Part shown: piece by piece, positions 47,975 through 60,600 of the stretch
Numbering within the stretch: position 1 is the stretch's first letter
Layout: every line of letters starts with the position of its first letter
Source of the DNA: Eretmocerus hayati
Lineage: Eukaryota; Arthropoda; Insecta; Hymenoptera; Aphelinidae
Direction: 5' to 3'
Length of the DNA: 64,000 bases
Assembly: GCA_029851415.1 (NCBI GenBank)
Contig: CM056741.1
Location: forward strand, 160,877,685 to 160,941,684
Notes under the pieces: generated by a model
Database searches by the model: none
Told to the model about the DNA's origin: nothing
Seen by the model: only the letters and a program-made list of their open reading frames with translations
Translations under genes and position numbers: made by a program

Positions 47975-48610
47975 AAAAATTGGTTGAATTTTCAACCACA
48001 ATGGTTGAATTTTTCATTCAACCAACTGGTTGAATCTTCATCCAAGCAATTATATCCCGTGATGGATGGATGGATGGATGGATGATGGGTGGATGGGCGG
48101 ATAAATGGATAGATGGATGGATTAATGGATGGGTGATGGGTGTATGGATGAGTGATGGTTGGATGAGTGGAGAAGAGAGATGAAGGGTGAATGGATAATT
48201 GGATGGATGATAGATGCATGATGGACGGGTGGATGAATGATGGATGGATGGACGGACCCATCACCCATTCATCCATTCATCCACACGCCATCTATCACTC
48301 CATCCATCAACCCACCTACGATCCATTCTTCGATCAATTTATCGACCTCGTCCATCATCCATCCATCGACCATCGACCCACCATCCATCAGTCCACCCCT
48401 CCATCCATTTTTATCCACCCATATGACCATCCACCATATTCTACCCCCCCCCCCCATACGTAGGCAACCTGATATGCAGGAAACGCACGGACATATTGTG
48501 ATAATCCACATTGGTTGAATATCCAACCAGTTGGTTGAATTTTGCGTTCAACCAGTGGTTGAATGAAAACTTCCACTAGTTGGTTGAAGTTTTTCGGAAA
48601 AATTACAACC
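47975..48610. repeat. Palindromic repeat: TTGGTTGAA clusters around a (GGAT)n/(ATCC)n core
   Basis: Both flanks contain several TTGGTTGAA / TTCAACCA units (47980-48045; 48512-48595), ending TTGGTTGAAGTTTTTCGGAA. Between them, degenerate GGAT tetranucleotides (about 48058-48256, with GGGTGATGGG variants) meet the complementary ATCC run (about 48260-48440), so the core can fold on itself. A poly-C run sits at about 48446-48457. A fragment of the flank is at about 25215-25290. ORFs rich in His, Ser, Pro or Met, Asp, Gly here are simple-sequence artefacts. Confidence 0.75.
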
Positions 48611-50535
48611 CCAAAATTTTGCTTCTCCGTGTTATTAGTGAGAGTAAAATTCATTGTGACCAATGCTGTCGCCGACTTGTACTTTCTCAATTCTACAAGA
48701 AAATATCTCTTCTGATCAATTGATCGTACTAATAAGAACCATTCTTTTACGCTCAAAATGCATCAGGCAAGAGTGCAGAGGAATAACATTCATCCTTGAT
48801 TGATAGATATTGTTTCTTAGAAACGAAATCTACAAATCAGATGGCCTGAACACTGGAATGAGTTACCTGGACACAGATCCTACTGCTAAAATCGTCAGCA
48901 CTGTCCACAAAAACTCAATTGAAAAGCTTATACATATAATTAGACTTGCTATGCCGTAACTTTTTTTATGTTACCCCGGAGCAGGAGACTCAATAGACGG
49001 AGATATTCTGGATTTTTCAGTGACTCGACTTTACAAGGCTCTATAATGGGCTTTGGCAGAACCCAATGACCCGGGCCCTCGATTTTCTTTTTGTGACTCA
49101 TTCCAACTTAAACAGGGAGATAGTTATGACACAATTCAATAATAGTATTTTCTCAATCTCATTTGTAACGAATCAGGAGTTTCCACTCTTCTAATAAAAT
49201 TCCAATACATAGAACGGACACCTTTATTTGTCTACGTAGATTTTGCTGTGACTTAATCTTAAAGCCCGACACAAAATAATGATTTATTGTGTGTTTTCTC
49301 GCCCCATTAGGCGGTGATTATGATTTTCGTTAGCTTGTAGTAGTATAATCAAGATGCTGCGAAAGGCGCTGGTGACTACACCGTGTGAAATTCTGGATAA
49401 CGGACGGATGTAATGAGGCACGGTGCGTGTAATGATAGTAATTTCAACGTAATAATCTCGTTTATTGCATTGACGTTTTTGAGGCTCTGACTGATTGTAT
49501 TTAAATTGTACAATCAGCAAAACTGCCTATGGATAATTTTTTAATGAACTACTGTTCAGAATCATGAAATGCAGCTTGTATGATCTACTTTCTTCTTCCT
49601 GATCAAGATCTTCCAGTTACAGTGCGAGATTCAACCCATTCACTCAAATCATGCAATATGATAGACGATTTTTTACTCTTCTCTTCAGCCCCCCTGAAGA
49701 GTCTGATCCGGAGAGGAAAGATGAAACGCACCAACGTCTAGCGTAGAGTCAAAATTTTTCGATATTCATCTCATTTTCATGTATTTTAAATTCCATCAAA
49801 ATCCTTCAAGTTGCGACACTCGAATTGCGAGGTGCCTTGAAGGCACATAGATCGAATTGGGACAATCCAATATCAATCTATGTCACTTAATCAACAGATC
49901 TGTTGATTCAAATTAGTTTGAATTAGCCGAGCCATGTAATAATATGATTTGAAATTCCCGCGAGCGATAAAGTCTCGATCGTTCATGTCGATCGAGACAA
50001 AAATTCATTCTGATTTTTTACGGATTTCTAACAGATGCTTATCCTTTTGGTTACATCAGACTATTATGAAAAATCCTCAAAGGTTTTGATTTTGATATAT
50101 TTCGTCTTATTTTCATGAGACTGATGTGATCTAAATATCTGAATAGTCCATTCCGATACGAGTGATTCCGCGCAAAGTGTTAACTTTGATGTCCGGAGCT
50201 GCCATTTTCAAAAGAATTAAGATAGATCCAATCTGAAGATTGGATGCATTAGCTACCGTCATATGAGACCTGGCAGGATAGGTTTGAGGTATAATACTTG
50301 ATGTATTTCATACTCCCAAGGTCGATTTATACTAAAAAATACGGTTTTTTGCTTGTCCTTTTTTCAAAACCAACTCTTCAAGCTCGTAGTTTCACTATGC
50401 AACGATAGATAATGCACTTCTGCAACATACCATTCGAAAGCTCATACCTCAAAGAGTAATTTTATACACATATGCAAGTCTCTACTCGAATTTTTCGTGA
50501 TGTAACCAGCGCGGACATCTTGTCCTGAAAATTCG
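48611..50535. other. Intergenic, nothing recognised
   Basis: No supported gene. A perfect 10-bp hairpin with a 7-base loop (GTCTCGATCG / CGATCGAGAC) is at 49972-49998, too isolated to interpret. Confidence 0.35.
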
Positions 50536-50920
50536 TGTCACATTTCGTGGCGCGACAAAATCACTGCCCCAGCATTTCTGTGTTGCCAAAAGCTCCCACC
50601 CCGGGTACCATTTTGTTTGTTTTGGATTCGACTAGAAGTTCTCGGTGCGAGGTGGCCGTTATTTTGAAGTAGCTCGGCGAGCAGAGCTGATATGTGTCGA
50701 TTTTTTCGGAAAGTAAAAAAAGATGTCACATCCGTGGCACACGGATTAGAGCGCACAAATGACTCAAATGACTCAATTATACTTTTTCCTGGTGTAGTTT
50801 GGTGGCACTAAGATAAATATATTCGGCCGAGTCGATCCGAATCCATGCGCGCTCGTACGATGCTCTCAAAGTCGAAATGTCACGATCCGTGGCACACCAA
50901 AAATGTCACATTCCGTGGCC
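50536..50920 (+). promoter_or_regulatory. Cluster of four copies of TGTCACATTCCGTGGCAC
   Basis: Copies: 50536-50553 (CATTTCGTGGCG variant), 50724-50740 (one base shorter), 50879-50896 (GATCC variant) and 50904-50920, all in the same orientation. A fifth lies at 52376-52393. The motif has a CAC-N5-GTG dyad. Surrounding sequence is relatively CpG-rich for the window. Function unknown; a protein-binding site or the remnant of a short repeat are both possible. Confidence 0.45.
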
Positions 50921-52375
50921 AACTAAGGCTCGCGATGACTGCGACTCTACAGTGTATCTGCGCGGGTTCAGTTGCGATCTACAACTCGTTTGAATGTGTG
51001 CTTTTGATTCTCACAACCCCCGAACACTTGGAGAAGACGGCCAGCTCTGAACGAGCACGAAAAATTCGGAGAAACGGCTGTATATGTATAGCATATACAC
51101 CGTATGCATATAGGCCATATCAGCCCTTGTTCTCAGAATTTCTTACGCTCGTTCAGATTCGCGGAAAGGCTTTTAGGAAGGGAGATAGATACATGCCCAT
51201 TGTTCATTGAGTCGAATAAGCCATTTGATTCACATTCTGGAAACGTCAGTTGAAGTCGATGACGATTCTCAGAAAGCCGCCGAAACGTTTCAATTTGGAT
51301 GGATATGGAGACCGCATTGTCACGTCTGTCTCCGCTTGTTTTTGCTATTATGGTATAAAAAGCGCGTTCTGTGTTTACGGTTATCAGAATAGAATGCATC
51401 TATTATATTGTTGTAGAAACTTATCTTTTCCGAATCTCTAACTGAAAACCTCGTATCCAGCATTCGAATGTATAGAGCTTTCTTCCATCAATAATATTGA
51501 TACGGGAGTACATCGCGCAAGGACAGAGAGTTGAAAAAGTGATAGTGAGAATGCAAGCATAATACACTATTTTGAAACCATAGTACAGTACATAGTATAT
51601 TATATTCATCGCTCTTCTCTTTCCTCCCTCGCGTTATCTCTTTCTCTCTCTTCTCGACTTTCGCACTATTTCTCGCTCTAATTTTAATAAACTAATGATC
51701 ACTGTACTTTTAGATTCACTACTCTAATCTAGTCTCTATTCACCGAATCAACAAATCAGTCGATTAATCCGTCCATTATCTAATCACCCTCGCACTCTTT
51801 CCTCTTTCATCCTTCAATTTGCCTCTCTCTAGCTCTCTCTTTCTCTTGCTCCCGCCCTCTGCTCTACCTGATCATTGCGATCGACCATAATTCGGACGAA
51901 TCTCGACTTTGATATCTCAAAGTAAATCGAAAGGACACAAAAAATTGTTGAAAATGTCACGTACACTCGAGTTGACATCGTACGCAAGCCATCCATGTTT
52001 AACTTCACGAATAATCACTCGGGTGCATTTTTGCTCGAGACGGCAATGAATAAGATCCCAATAAACCGTTTTTCACTTACGATGGATAAAAAATTGTTGA
52101 TTCATCGAGAATGTTTTGAATAACAAACGCCGTTTCTAGCCATCAAAATTCGTACAAGCTACGCAAATCTTGATGCATCTTCCGAATGGAGCCCCAATGC
52201 TCTCCCCCCGTATCTTCGATTATTCATTACCACGCTCACTCTCATGATCTCCATTGATCAAATTATTATCTTTGCGACCACAACACATGAAAACTACACG
52301 CGCAGGCGACGGTTTAATCAGCTAATGGATCACAGAGTGGATCAAGCGCTTCAAATTGCCATATTTCCTGGATTG
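50921..52375. other. Intergenic; pyrimidine-rich tract near 51605-51860
   Basis: Short ORFs around 50845-51399 on both strands have no recognisable features. From 51605 to 51860 the plus strand is dominated by CT-rich runs such as TCTCTTTCCTCCCTCGCG and CTCTCTTTCTCTTGCTCCC, a low-complexity polypyrimidine tract. Confidence 0.4.
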
Positions 52376-52393
52376 TGTCACATTCCGTGGCAC
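52376..52393 (+). promoter_or_regulatory. Fifth copy of TGTCACATTCCGTGGCAC
   Basis: Exact consensus copy in the same orientation as the four at 50536-50920, about 1.46 kb away and about 85 bases before the foldback at 52479. Confidence 0.45.
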
Positions 52394-52478
52394 GCAAAAT
52401 CAATCAATCAGCTGTAGTTTTTTCAAGAACTAAAAATAACTTGTGCCCCTCATAGTATTTTGTTTTAGGTACCAAAAT

Positions 52479-53674
52479 AGTACATTAAGCAACATGGGCG
52501 AAAAGGAAGATTCCCGCACGAGTGTCCGGATAGAGTGCGAGAAAGTAATTTTCTCGCACGATTCCACTTTCACGCACGGTTATTCTGTTGTTCCTGCTTT
52601 GCGAGAACAACATAACACCCGTGCGAGAAAGTCGAAAGAGTGCGAGAAAGTTACTTTTTGTTATTCTGTGCGCAAAAATGGCCGTTTAGACGCAAGTGTG
52701 CGTGTGCAAATGGCCCATTTGGGCACGGATTCTCATTTGCACAGTGCGCAAATGACTCATTTGCACACGGTAGTGCGCAAATATCCATTTGCGCACTGCG
52801 TAAACGATGAAACAGTGTGCAAATGGGACGTTTACGCACAGTTTGCTTACCAAATTTGGATTGATGGTTGATCATCCTATACTCAATAGATATATTTGAC
52901 TAGAGTGAGATTTGTAGATTTATGGCTGTAAATATGTAGAAAAATAACAAGAATCTGGATATGTTGAAAATCATGCCTAAATGCAAGTAGTACAAGCAAG
53001 TAAAGTAAAAACTGCTTCTGCAAAAGTTGTTTTTCCTGATGAATTAAAAAAATTTTTTCCAGTCAAGGGGGTGGGCAAAAGACTTTTTTCTTATATATTT
53101 TTCAAAATTTTTTTTCCAGTCGGGGGGCTCCGCCCCCCGAACCCCCCGGCGGGGGCTTCGCCCCCTGCACCCCCACCAGGGGCTGCCGCCCCTGGACCCC
53201 GCACTGCGCCCTTCTCCACGCCCTAACATCATCTCCGGTCAAAGGAGTGATTAACCGACATATTGTGGATATTCAATTTACTTTGGATAATACTAGACAT
53301 TGTGAAACCATAATTATATTCAAAATATGGGTGTTTCAACGTGATGACGATAAGCTCTGTCCCGTTCAAAATAATACATGAAGTATACGATTTAATGGAT
53401 CTACGGATCAATTTCTCGTAATACTCAATATAACTAAAGAGAACAGAAATTAAGAGAATTCCTTCACCCCAGAGCAAAAAAATCCGCGACTTTTTTCTAG
53501 GGTTTTGGGCGAGTTACATTTTTGCTCACAGCAATAACAAAAAATATCGTAAGCAACTCGGGTGCCGACATTTGCGCTCTCGTCCCCGCACTCGTGTGCA
53601 AACGGACCATTTGCACACTCGTTGCGGGGACTCGTGCGCAAATATCTGTTGGCACCCTTGTTGCTTAATATACT
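52479..53674. mobile_element. 1.2-kb TIR/foldback element with GC hairpin cluster
   Basis: Ends AGTACATTAAGCAACATGGG (52479) and the complement of AGTATATTAAGCAACAAGGG (ending 53674). Inside, next to each end, are clusters of GTGCGCAAAT / ATTTGCGCAC and TGCGAGAAAGT-type short inverted units (52530-52850, 53560-53650). The middle (53040-53230) has duplicated TTTTTTCCAGTC and three GC hairpins. The 142-aa ORF at 52443-52871 is the short-repeat region read through and is not a gene. No transposase. Confidence 0.65.
53121..53195. repeat. Three consecutive perfect GC hairpins
   Basis: 53121-53139: 8-bp stem CGGGGGGC with loop TCC. 53151-53165: 6-bp stem GGGGGC with loop TTC. 53176-53195: 8-bp stem CCAGGGGC with loop TGCC. 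The block is almost pure G+C in otherwise AT-rich sequence. Confidence 0.85.
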
Positions 53675-53973
53675 ACTAGCGTAATGCCTCGCGTTGCTCG
53701 GCTTGTAAATGTTTCCGATAGGCGTATTAGTTTTCCAAAATGCTCTTCCAAATCAAATGAGAGTACGTTTTTCAAAAATTTTATATATTTAGTTAAGCGG
53801 CGGTTTCTCACATGGGTCTGAACTCATAAAGACCATGAAAGTTATCATTATATAACTCGATATGTGAAAATGGTACAGAACATATTTTCATTTGATTTGA
53901 AAGAGCATTTTGGTGAACTGATACGCTTCTCGGGGACTTTTAAAGGGCGAGCAACGCGAAACATAACGCTAGT
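53675..53973. mobile_element. 0.3-kb foldback element abutting the previous one
   Basis: Left end ACTAGCGTAATGCCTCGCGT (53675) faces ACGCGAAACATAACGCTAGT (ending 53973). Pairing continues through TTGCTCG / CGAGCAA, AAAATGCTCTT / AAGAGCATTTT and CAAATCAAATGA / TCATTTGATTTG. It starts directly where the 52479-53674 element ends, so neither has a clean target duplication on that side. Confidence 0.7.
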
Positions 53974-55283
53974 GTTTAATTATAAGAATACGGAAGTTTT
54001 CTATTGGAAATTCAGAAATATGATGTTGTAAAATATCGTTATGCTCAAATAAAGTGATTTCTAGTAGGCCAAAGAGATGTACATCGATTTGACGTGAATT
54101 AATTACTCAGTTGGTTACAGGGATAAAAATACAAGTGACACTCAAAATTTTCATTCTGGGCCTTACTTCGTACTAAGATCAATATCACCAATGTCACCTG
54201 CTTGAGCCCATCGCGGATACACGTACTCTTTGAAGTTTAGCGAGTGTAAGAACAGTCGACGCAGAAAGAGGTGAGCTGCACAATATCATCGTGGACATTC
54301 ACATCTGAAGAAAACATCGTAAGCGCAAATAATTCCATCAATATTTTGATTACTCGTTTTTCTGAAATCGATAGAATTGTGGGAACAGGAAAGTCGAAGG
54401 TGTTCGAATGATTCGAATAGAATAGGAACATAATGAATAGAAAAACAGAATTTTCTCCGAGCCTTCAGAAAAAAAGAAAATGTAAGAGATGAAATTTTTC
54501 CGGGCTTCGACAAAACAAATATATAAAAATGAAAATTGAAAAATTTCTCGGGATTTTGAAAAAACAAAAATATAAAAAATTATTTTATTTTCCAAAATAT
54601 TTTTCCGGAAATTATCAAAATTTCCCACCGTGAAGCACATCCTGAACTTGCCTTCATTCTTCTTAGTCTCACTTAGAGGAACGCTCAAACAGAGCCACAG
54701 TCGTCTCCTCGCTGCCTTCAAAAACACATACGCGCGCGAGAAGCATCAAACAACGTGACACCAGAAAAGGATAGGGAATTCTTAGTGATGCGCGCTCTCT
54801 CAACAGCCCGCAGTCATCTTCTCAAGCCCGTCGCGAACACACGTGCTCATAGAAGTTGAGCGAGTATAAAAACAGTTGACACATAATGAGGTGAGCTTGC
54901 AGAATATTATCGTTGACATCGACATATAGGAAAAACATCGTACGGGTAAGTAATTCCATGGATAATTTGATTAATCGTTATTTCTGAAATCAATATAGAA
55001 CGAAAATATATTGGATAGAAATCCGGAATTTTTTCCGGACCCTCAATAGAAAGAAAATGTGGAGAATGAAAATTCAAAAATTTTTTGGAAATTGAATGAA
55101 AATTTTTTCCGGGGCTTCGACAAAACAAATATATAAAAAATGAAAATTCGAGAATTTTTCGGGACTTTGAAAAAACGAAAATATAAAAAATTGTTTTTTT
55201 TTTCAAAAAATATTTCCAAAAATTTTCGAAATTTTCCACTCTGAGGCACGTGCTGAACTTGCTTTAATTCTTATCAGTTTCAG

Positions 55284-55566
55284 TTAGAGAAACGCTCAGG
55301 CGTTGGAGCTCTCTACTGAAGCCGCATTCTCCCCCTCCCCGCCTTCACAGACACAGACACGCGTCGAGAAGCATCACGACACCAGAAGAGGAAAGGGGAT
55401 ACTTAGTATCGCGCGCTCTCTCAACAGTTCGCAGTCTTCTTCTTGTGCCCAGCGCAAACACGCGTTTTCTATGGGGTCGAGCAGGTATGACAAAAGTCGA
55501 CGCGGAACAGAGTCAGCTTACAAGATGGCATCGAAGAGATCAACATACATAGAGGACATCATGAAG
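55284..55566 (+). pseudogene. Exon-like half of an array monomer, open to a consensus splice donor
   Basis: Bounded by TTATCAGTTTCAG (ends 55283) and ATGAAG|GTAAGT (GT at 55567). From about 55303 to the donor one frame is open, including SIARSLNSSQSSSCAQRKHA and TESAYKMASKRSTYIEDIMK. Later monomers keep related acceptor (TTTCAG) and donor (GGGTGAGT) motifs and the same core peptide (DARSLNGPQSSSGARR) but stop before the donor. I know no related protein. It could be a decayed exon amplified with its intron, or a satellite that mimics one. Confidence 0.3.
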
Positions 55567-57604
55567 GTAAGTGATTTCAACCTAAATCTCGAAATTCATT
55601 CTTTCCGAAATCATTAAAACTAAGGAAACGATAACGTCGAGAATTCCAATAGTTCAAATTATCTGAATGTATGTAACATGAAATTTGAAAATTTTTTGCG
55701 ACGTTTCGACAAAACAAATATATGAAAAATGAATATTCGAAAATTTTTCGGGACTTTGAGAAAACAAAAATATAAAAAAAGGGTTTTTTTTCTCAAAAAA
55801 TTCTTCAAAAATTTCCAAAATTTCCCACTCTCAGGCACATTCTGAACTTGCCTCAATTCTTATCAGTTTCAGTTAGAGAAACGCTCAGGCATTCGCGCTC
55901 TCTACTAAAGCCGCATTCTCCCCCTCCCCGCCTTCACAGACACAGACGCGCGCCGATCATGTCATGACACCAGAAGGGGAGAGGGGATACTGAATGATGC
56001 GCGCTCTCTCAACGGCCCGCAGTCATCCTCTGGAACCCGTCGCGAACACGCGTACTCTATGCGGTTGGGCAATCATAAGAAGAGTCAACGGGAAATGAGG
56101 TGAACTTGCAAAATATCATCGTGGACACACAACATTTATAGAATGGCTGAAGGGTGAGTAATTCGATCATTTATTCAATTACTTGTTTTTCCTTGAATCG
56201 TTAGAGTTACGAGGACATAAACGTCGAGAGTTTTGATGATCTAAATAGATGAAAGATACAATGAAAAAATTTCAAGATTTCGTCCGGGGCTTTGAACACA
56301 AAGATATGAAATATGAAAATTAGAAATATAAAAAATTGATTTATTTTTGAAAATTTTCCCCAAAAATTTCCGAAATTTCCCACCATGAGACAATTCCTGA
56401 ACTTGCTTCCATTCTCATCAGTTTCAGTGAAAGAGACGCTCAGATATACGCGCTCCTTATCGGAGCCGCAATCTTCCCCTCGCTGCCCTCGCAGACACAC
56501 ACGCATCGAGAAGTGACAACGTCACACCGAAAAAGAGTGGGGATACTTAATGATGCGCGCTGTCTCAACGGCCCTCAGTCATCATCTAGAGCCCGTCGCG
56601 ATCATACGTACTCTATCAAGGGGGGCAATCATAAAAAGAGTCGAATAAAATGGAATACACTTGCAGAATACCATCGTGGACATCAACATTCATAGAACGT
56701 CTAGAAGGTGAGTAATTGCATCATTAATTCAATCACACGTTCTTCCTCAAATCGTTAAAGTTGTAATATCGTGAACGTCGAGAATTTTGATGATCTGAAT
56801 AGATTAAAGATTTAATGGAAACATTCCGAGAATTTTTCCGGGGCTTCGAAAACAAAGAGATAAGAAATAAAAAATTGGAAATTTTTACGGGATTTTGAAA
56901 AAATAAAAATATAAAAAATCGATTTTTTTTCGAAAAATTTTCCCGAAAGTTTTCGGAATTTTCCACTCTAAGACACATCATGAGCTTGAGTTCATTCTCA
57001 TTAGTTTCAGCGGAAGAGATGCTCAAACATAGGCGCTCTCGACCGAAGCCGCAGTTTTCCCCTAAATAGCCTCACAGACACACGCATCGAGAAACGACAA
57101 CGTCACACCGAAAAAGAGCGGGGATACTTAATGATGCGCGCTCTCTCAACGGCCCTCAGTCATCCTCTGGAGCCCGACGCGATCACACGTACTCTATGAA
57201 GGTGGGCAATCATAAGAAGAGTCGAATAAAATGGAATGAGCTTGCAGATATCATCGTGGACATCAACATCTATAGAACGTTTGAAGGGTGAGTAATTCTA
57301 TCATTTATTTAATTACCCGTTTTTCCTTGAATCATTAGAGTTATGAAAACATAAACGTCAAGAATTTTTAGTGATTTGAATAGATTGAAGATATACTGAA
57401 AAAATTTTAAGATTATGTCCGAAGCTTCGAAAACAAAGATATAAAAAATAAAAATTCGAAATTTTTACAGGATTTTGAAAAACAAAAATAAAAAAAATTA
57501 TTTTTCTTTCAAAAAATTTTCCCAAAAATTTCCCAAATTTTCCACTCTGAGGCATATGCTGAACTTGCCTTAATTCTTATCAATTCAGTTAGAGAAACGC
57601 TCAG

Positions 57605-60600
57605 GCATTCGCGCTCTCTACTGACGCCGCATTCTCCCCCTCCCCGCCTTCACAGACACAGACGCGCGCTGATCATGTCATGACACCAGAAGAGGAGAGG
57701 GGATACTGAGTGATGCGCGCTCTCTCAACGGCCCGCAGTCATCCTCTGGAGCCCGTCGCGATCACACGTACTCTATGAAGGTGGGCAATCATAAGAAGAG
57801 TCGAATAAAATGGAATGAGCTTGCAGAATATCATCGTGGACATCAACATCTATAGAACGTCTGAAGGGTGAGTAATTCCATCATGTATTTAATTACTCGT
57901 TTTTCCTTGAATCATTAGAGTTATGAAAACATAAACGTCAAAATTTTTTAGTGATTTAGATAGATTGAAGATATACTGAAAAAATTTCAAGATTTTGTCC
58001 GAAGCTTCGAAAACAAAGATATAAAAAATAAAAATTCGTAATTTTTACAGGATTTTGAAAGGACAAAAATAAAAAAAATTATTTTTTTTTTCAAAAAATT
58101 TCCCAAAAATTTCCAAAATTTCCCACTCTAAGACATAAGCTGAACTTGCCTCAATTCTTATCAGTTTCAGTTAGAGAAACGCTCAAGCATTCGCGCTCTC
58201 TACAGAAGCCGCATTCTCCTCCTCCCCGCCTTCACAGACACAGACGCGCGCCGATCATGTCATGACACCAGAAGAGGAAAGGGGATACTGAGTGATGCGC
58301 GCTCTCTCAACGGCCCGCAGTCATCCTCTGGAGCCCGTCGCGAACACACGTACTCTATGCGGTTGGGCAATCATAAGGAGAGTCAACGGAAAATGGGGTG
58401 AACTTGCAAAATATCATCGTGGACACACAACATTTATTGAATGGCTGAAGGGTAAGTGATTCGATCATATATTCAATTACTTGTTTTTACTTGAATCGTT
58501 AGAGTTACGAGAACATTAACGTCGATAGTTTTGATGATCTGAATAGATTGAAGATTCAATGGAAACATTCCAAGATTTTGTCCGGGGCTTTGGAAACAAA
58601 GAGATAAGAAATAAAAATTTGGAAATTTTTACGGGATTTTGAAAAAATGAAAATATAGAAAATCGATTTTTTTTCGAAAAATTTTCCCGAAAATTTTCGG
58701 AATTCCCCACTCTGGGACATATCATGAGCTTGAGTTCATTCTCATTAGTTTCAGCAGAAGAGACGCTCAAACATAGGCGCTCTCGCCCGAAGCCGCAGTT
58801 TCCCCCTAAATAGCCTCACAGACACACACGCATCGAGAAACGACAACGTCACGCCGAAAAAGAGCGGGGATACATAATGATGCGCGCTCTCTCAACGGCG
58901 CTCAGTCATCCTCTGGAGCCCGTCGCGATCATACGTACTCTATGGAGGTGGGCAATCATAAGAAGAGTCGAATAAAATGGAATGAGCTTGCAGAATATCA
59001 TCGTGGACATCAAAATCTATAGAACGTCTGAAGGGTGAGTAATTCTATCATTTATTTAATTACTCGTTTTTCGTTGAATCATTAGAGTCATGAAAACATA
59101 AACGTCAAGAATTTTTACTGATTCAAATAGATTGAAGATATACTGGAAAAATTTCAAGGTTCCTCCGAACCTCCGAAAACAAAAATATAAAGAATCAAAA
59201 TTCGAAATTTTTACGGGATTTTAAAAAAACAAAAATAAAAAAAATTATCTTTTTTTTCAAAAATTTTCCCAAAAATTTCCAAAATTTCCCACTCTGAGGC
59301 ATAAGCTGAACTTGCCTTAATTCTTATCAGTTTCAGTTAGAGAAACGCTCAGGCATTCGCGCTCTCTACAGAAGCCGCATTCTCCCCCTCCCCGCCTTCA
59401 CAGACACAGACGCGCGCCGATCATGTCATGACACCAAGAGAGGAGAAGGGATACTGAGTGATGCGCGCTCTCTCAACGGCCCGCAGTCATCCTCTGGAGC
59501 CCGTCGCGAACACACGTACTCTATGCGGTTGGGCAATCATAAGAAGAGTCAACGGAAAATGAGGTGAACTTGCAAAATATCATCGTGGACACACAACATT
59601 TTTTGAATGGCTGAAGGGTGAGTAATTCGATCATTTATTCAATTAATTGTTTTGACTTGAATCGTTAGAGTTACGAGAACATAAACGTCGAAAGTTTTGA
59701 TGATCTGAATAGATTAAAGATTTAATGGAAACATTCCAAGATTTTGTCCGGGGCTTCAAAAACAAAGAGATAAGAAATAAAAATTTGGAAATTTTTACGG
59801 GATTTTGAAAAAATAAAAATATAAAAAATCGATTTTTTTTCGAAAAATATTCCCGAAAATTTTCGGAATTTCCCACTTTGGGACATATCATGAGCTTGAG
59901 TTCATTCTCATTAGTTTCAGCGGAAGAGATGCTCAAACATAGGCGCTCTCGACCGAAGCCGCAGTTTCCCCCTAAATAGCCTCACAGACACACACGCATC
60001 GAGAAACGACAACGTCACACCGAAAAAGAGCGGGGATACATAATGATGCGCGCTCTCTCAACGGCGCTCAGTCATCCTCTGGAGCCCGTCGCGATCACAC
60101 GTACTCTATGGAGGTGGGCAATCGTAAGAAGAGTCGAATGAAATGGAATGAGCTTGCAGAATATCATCGTGGACATCAACATCTATAGAACGTCTGGAGG
60201 GTGAGTAATTCTATCATTTATTTAATTACTCGTTTTCCGTTGAATCATTAGAGTTATGAAAACATAAACGTCAAGAATTTTTACTGATTCAAATAGATTG
60301 AAGATATACTGAAAAAATTTCAAGGTTTTGTCCGAAGCTCCGAAAACAAAAATATAAAAAATAAAAATTCGAAATTTTTACGGGATTTTGAAAGGACAAA
60401 AATAAAAAAAATTATTTTTTTTTTCAAAAAATTTCCCAAAAATTTCCAAAATTTCCCACTCTAAGACATAAGCTGAACTTGCCTCAATTCTTATCAGTTT
60501 CAGTTAGAGAAACGCTCAAGCATTCGCGCTCTCTACTGACGCCGCATTCTCCCCCTCCCCGCCTTCACAGACACAGACGCGCGCTGATCATGTCATGACA

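Noticed and set aside
52443..52871. 142-aa ORF
   Set aside because: It reads through short repeated GTGCGCAAAT and TGCGAGAAAGT units inside a TIR element.
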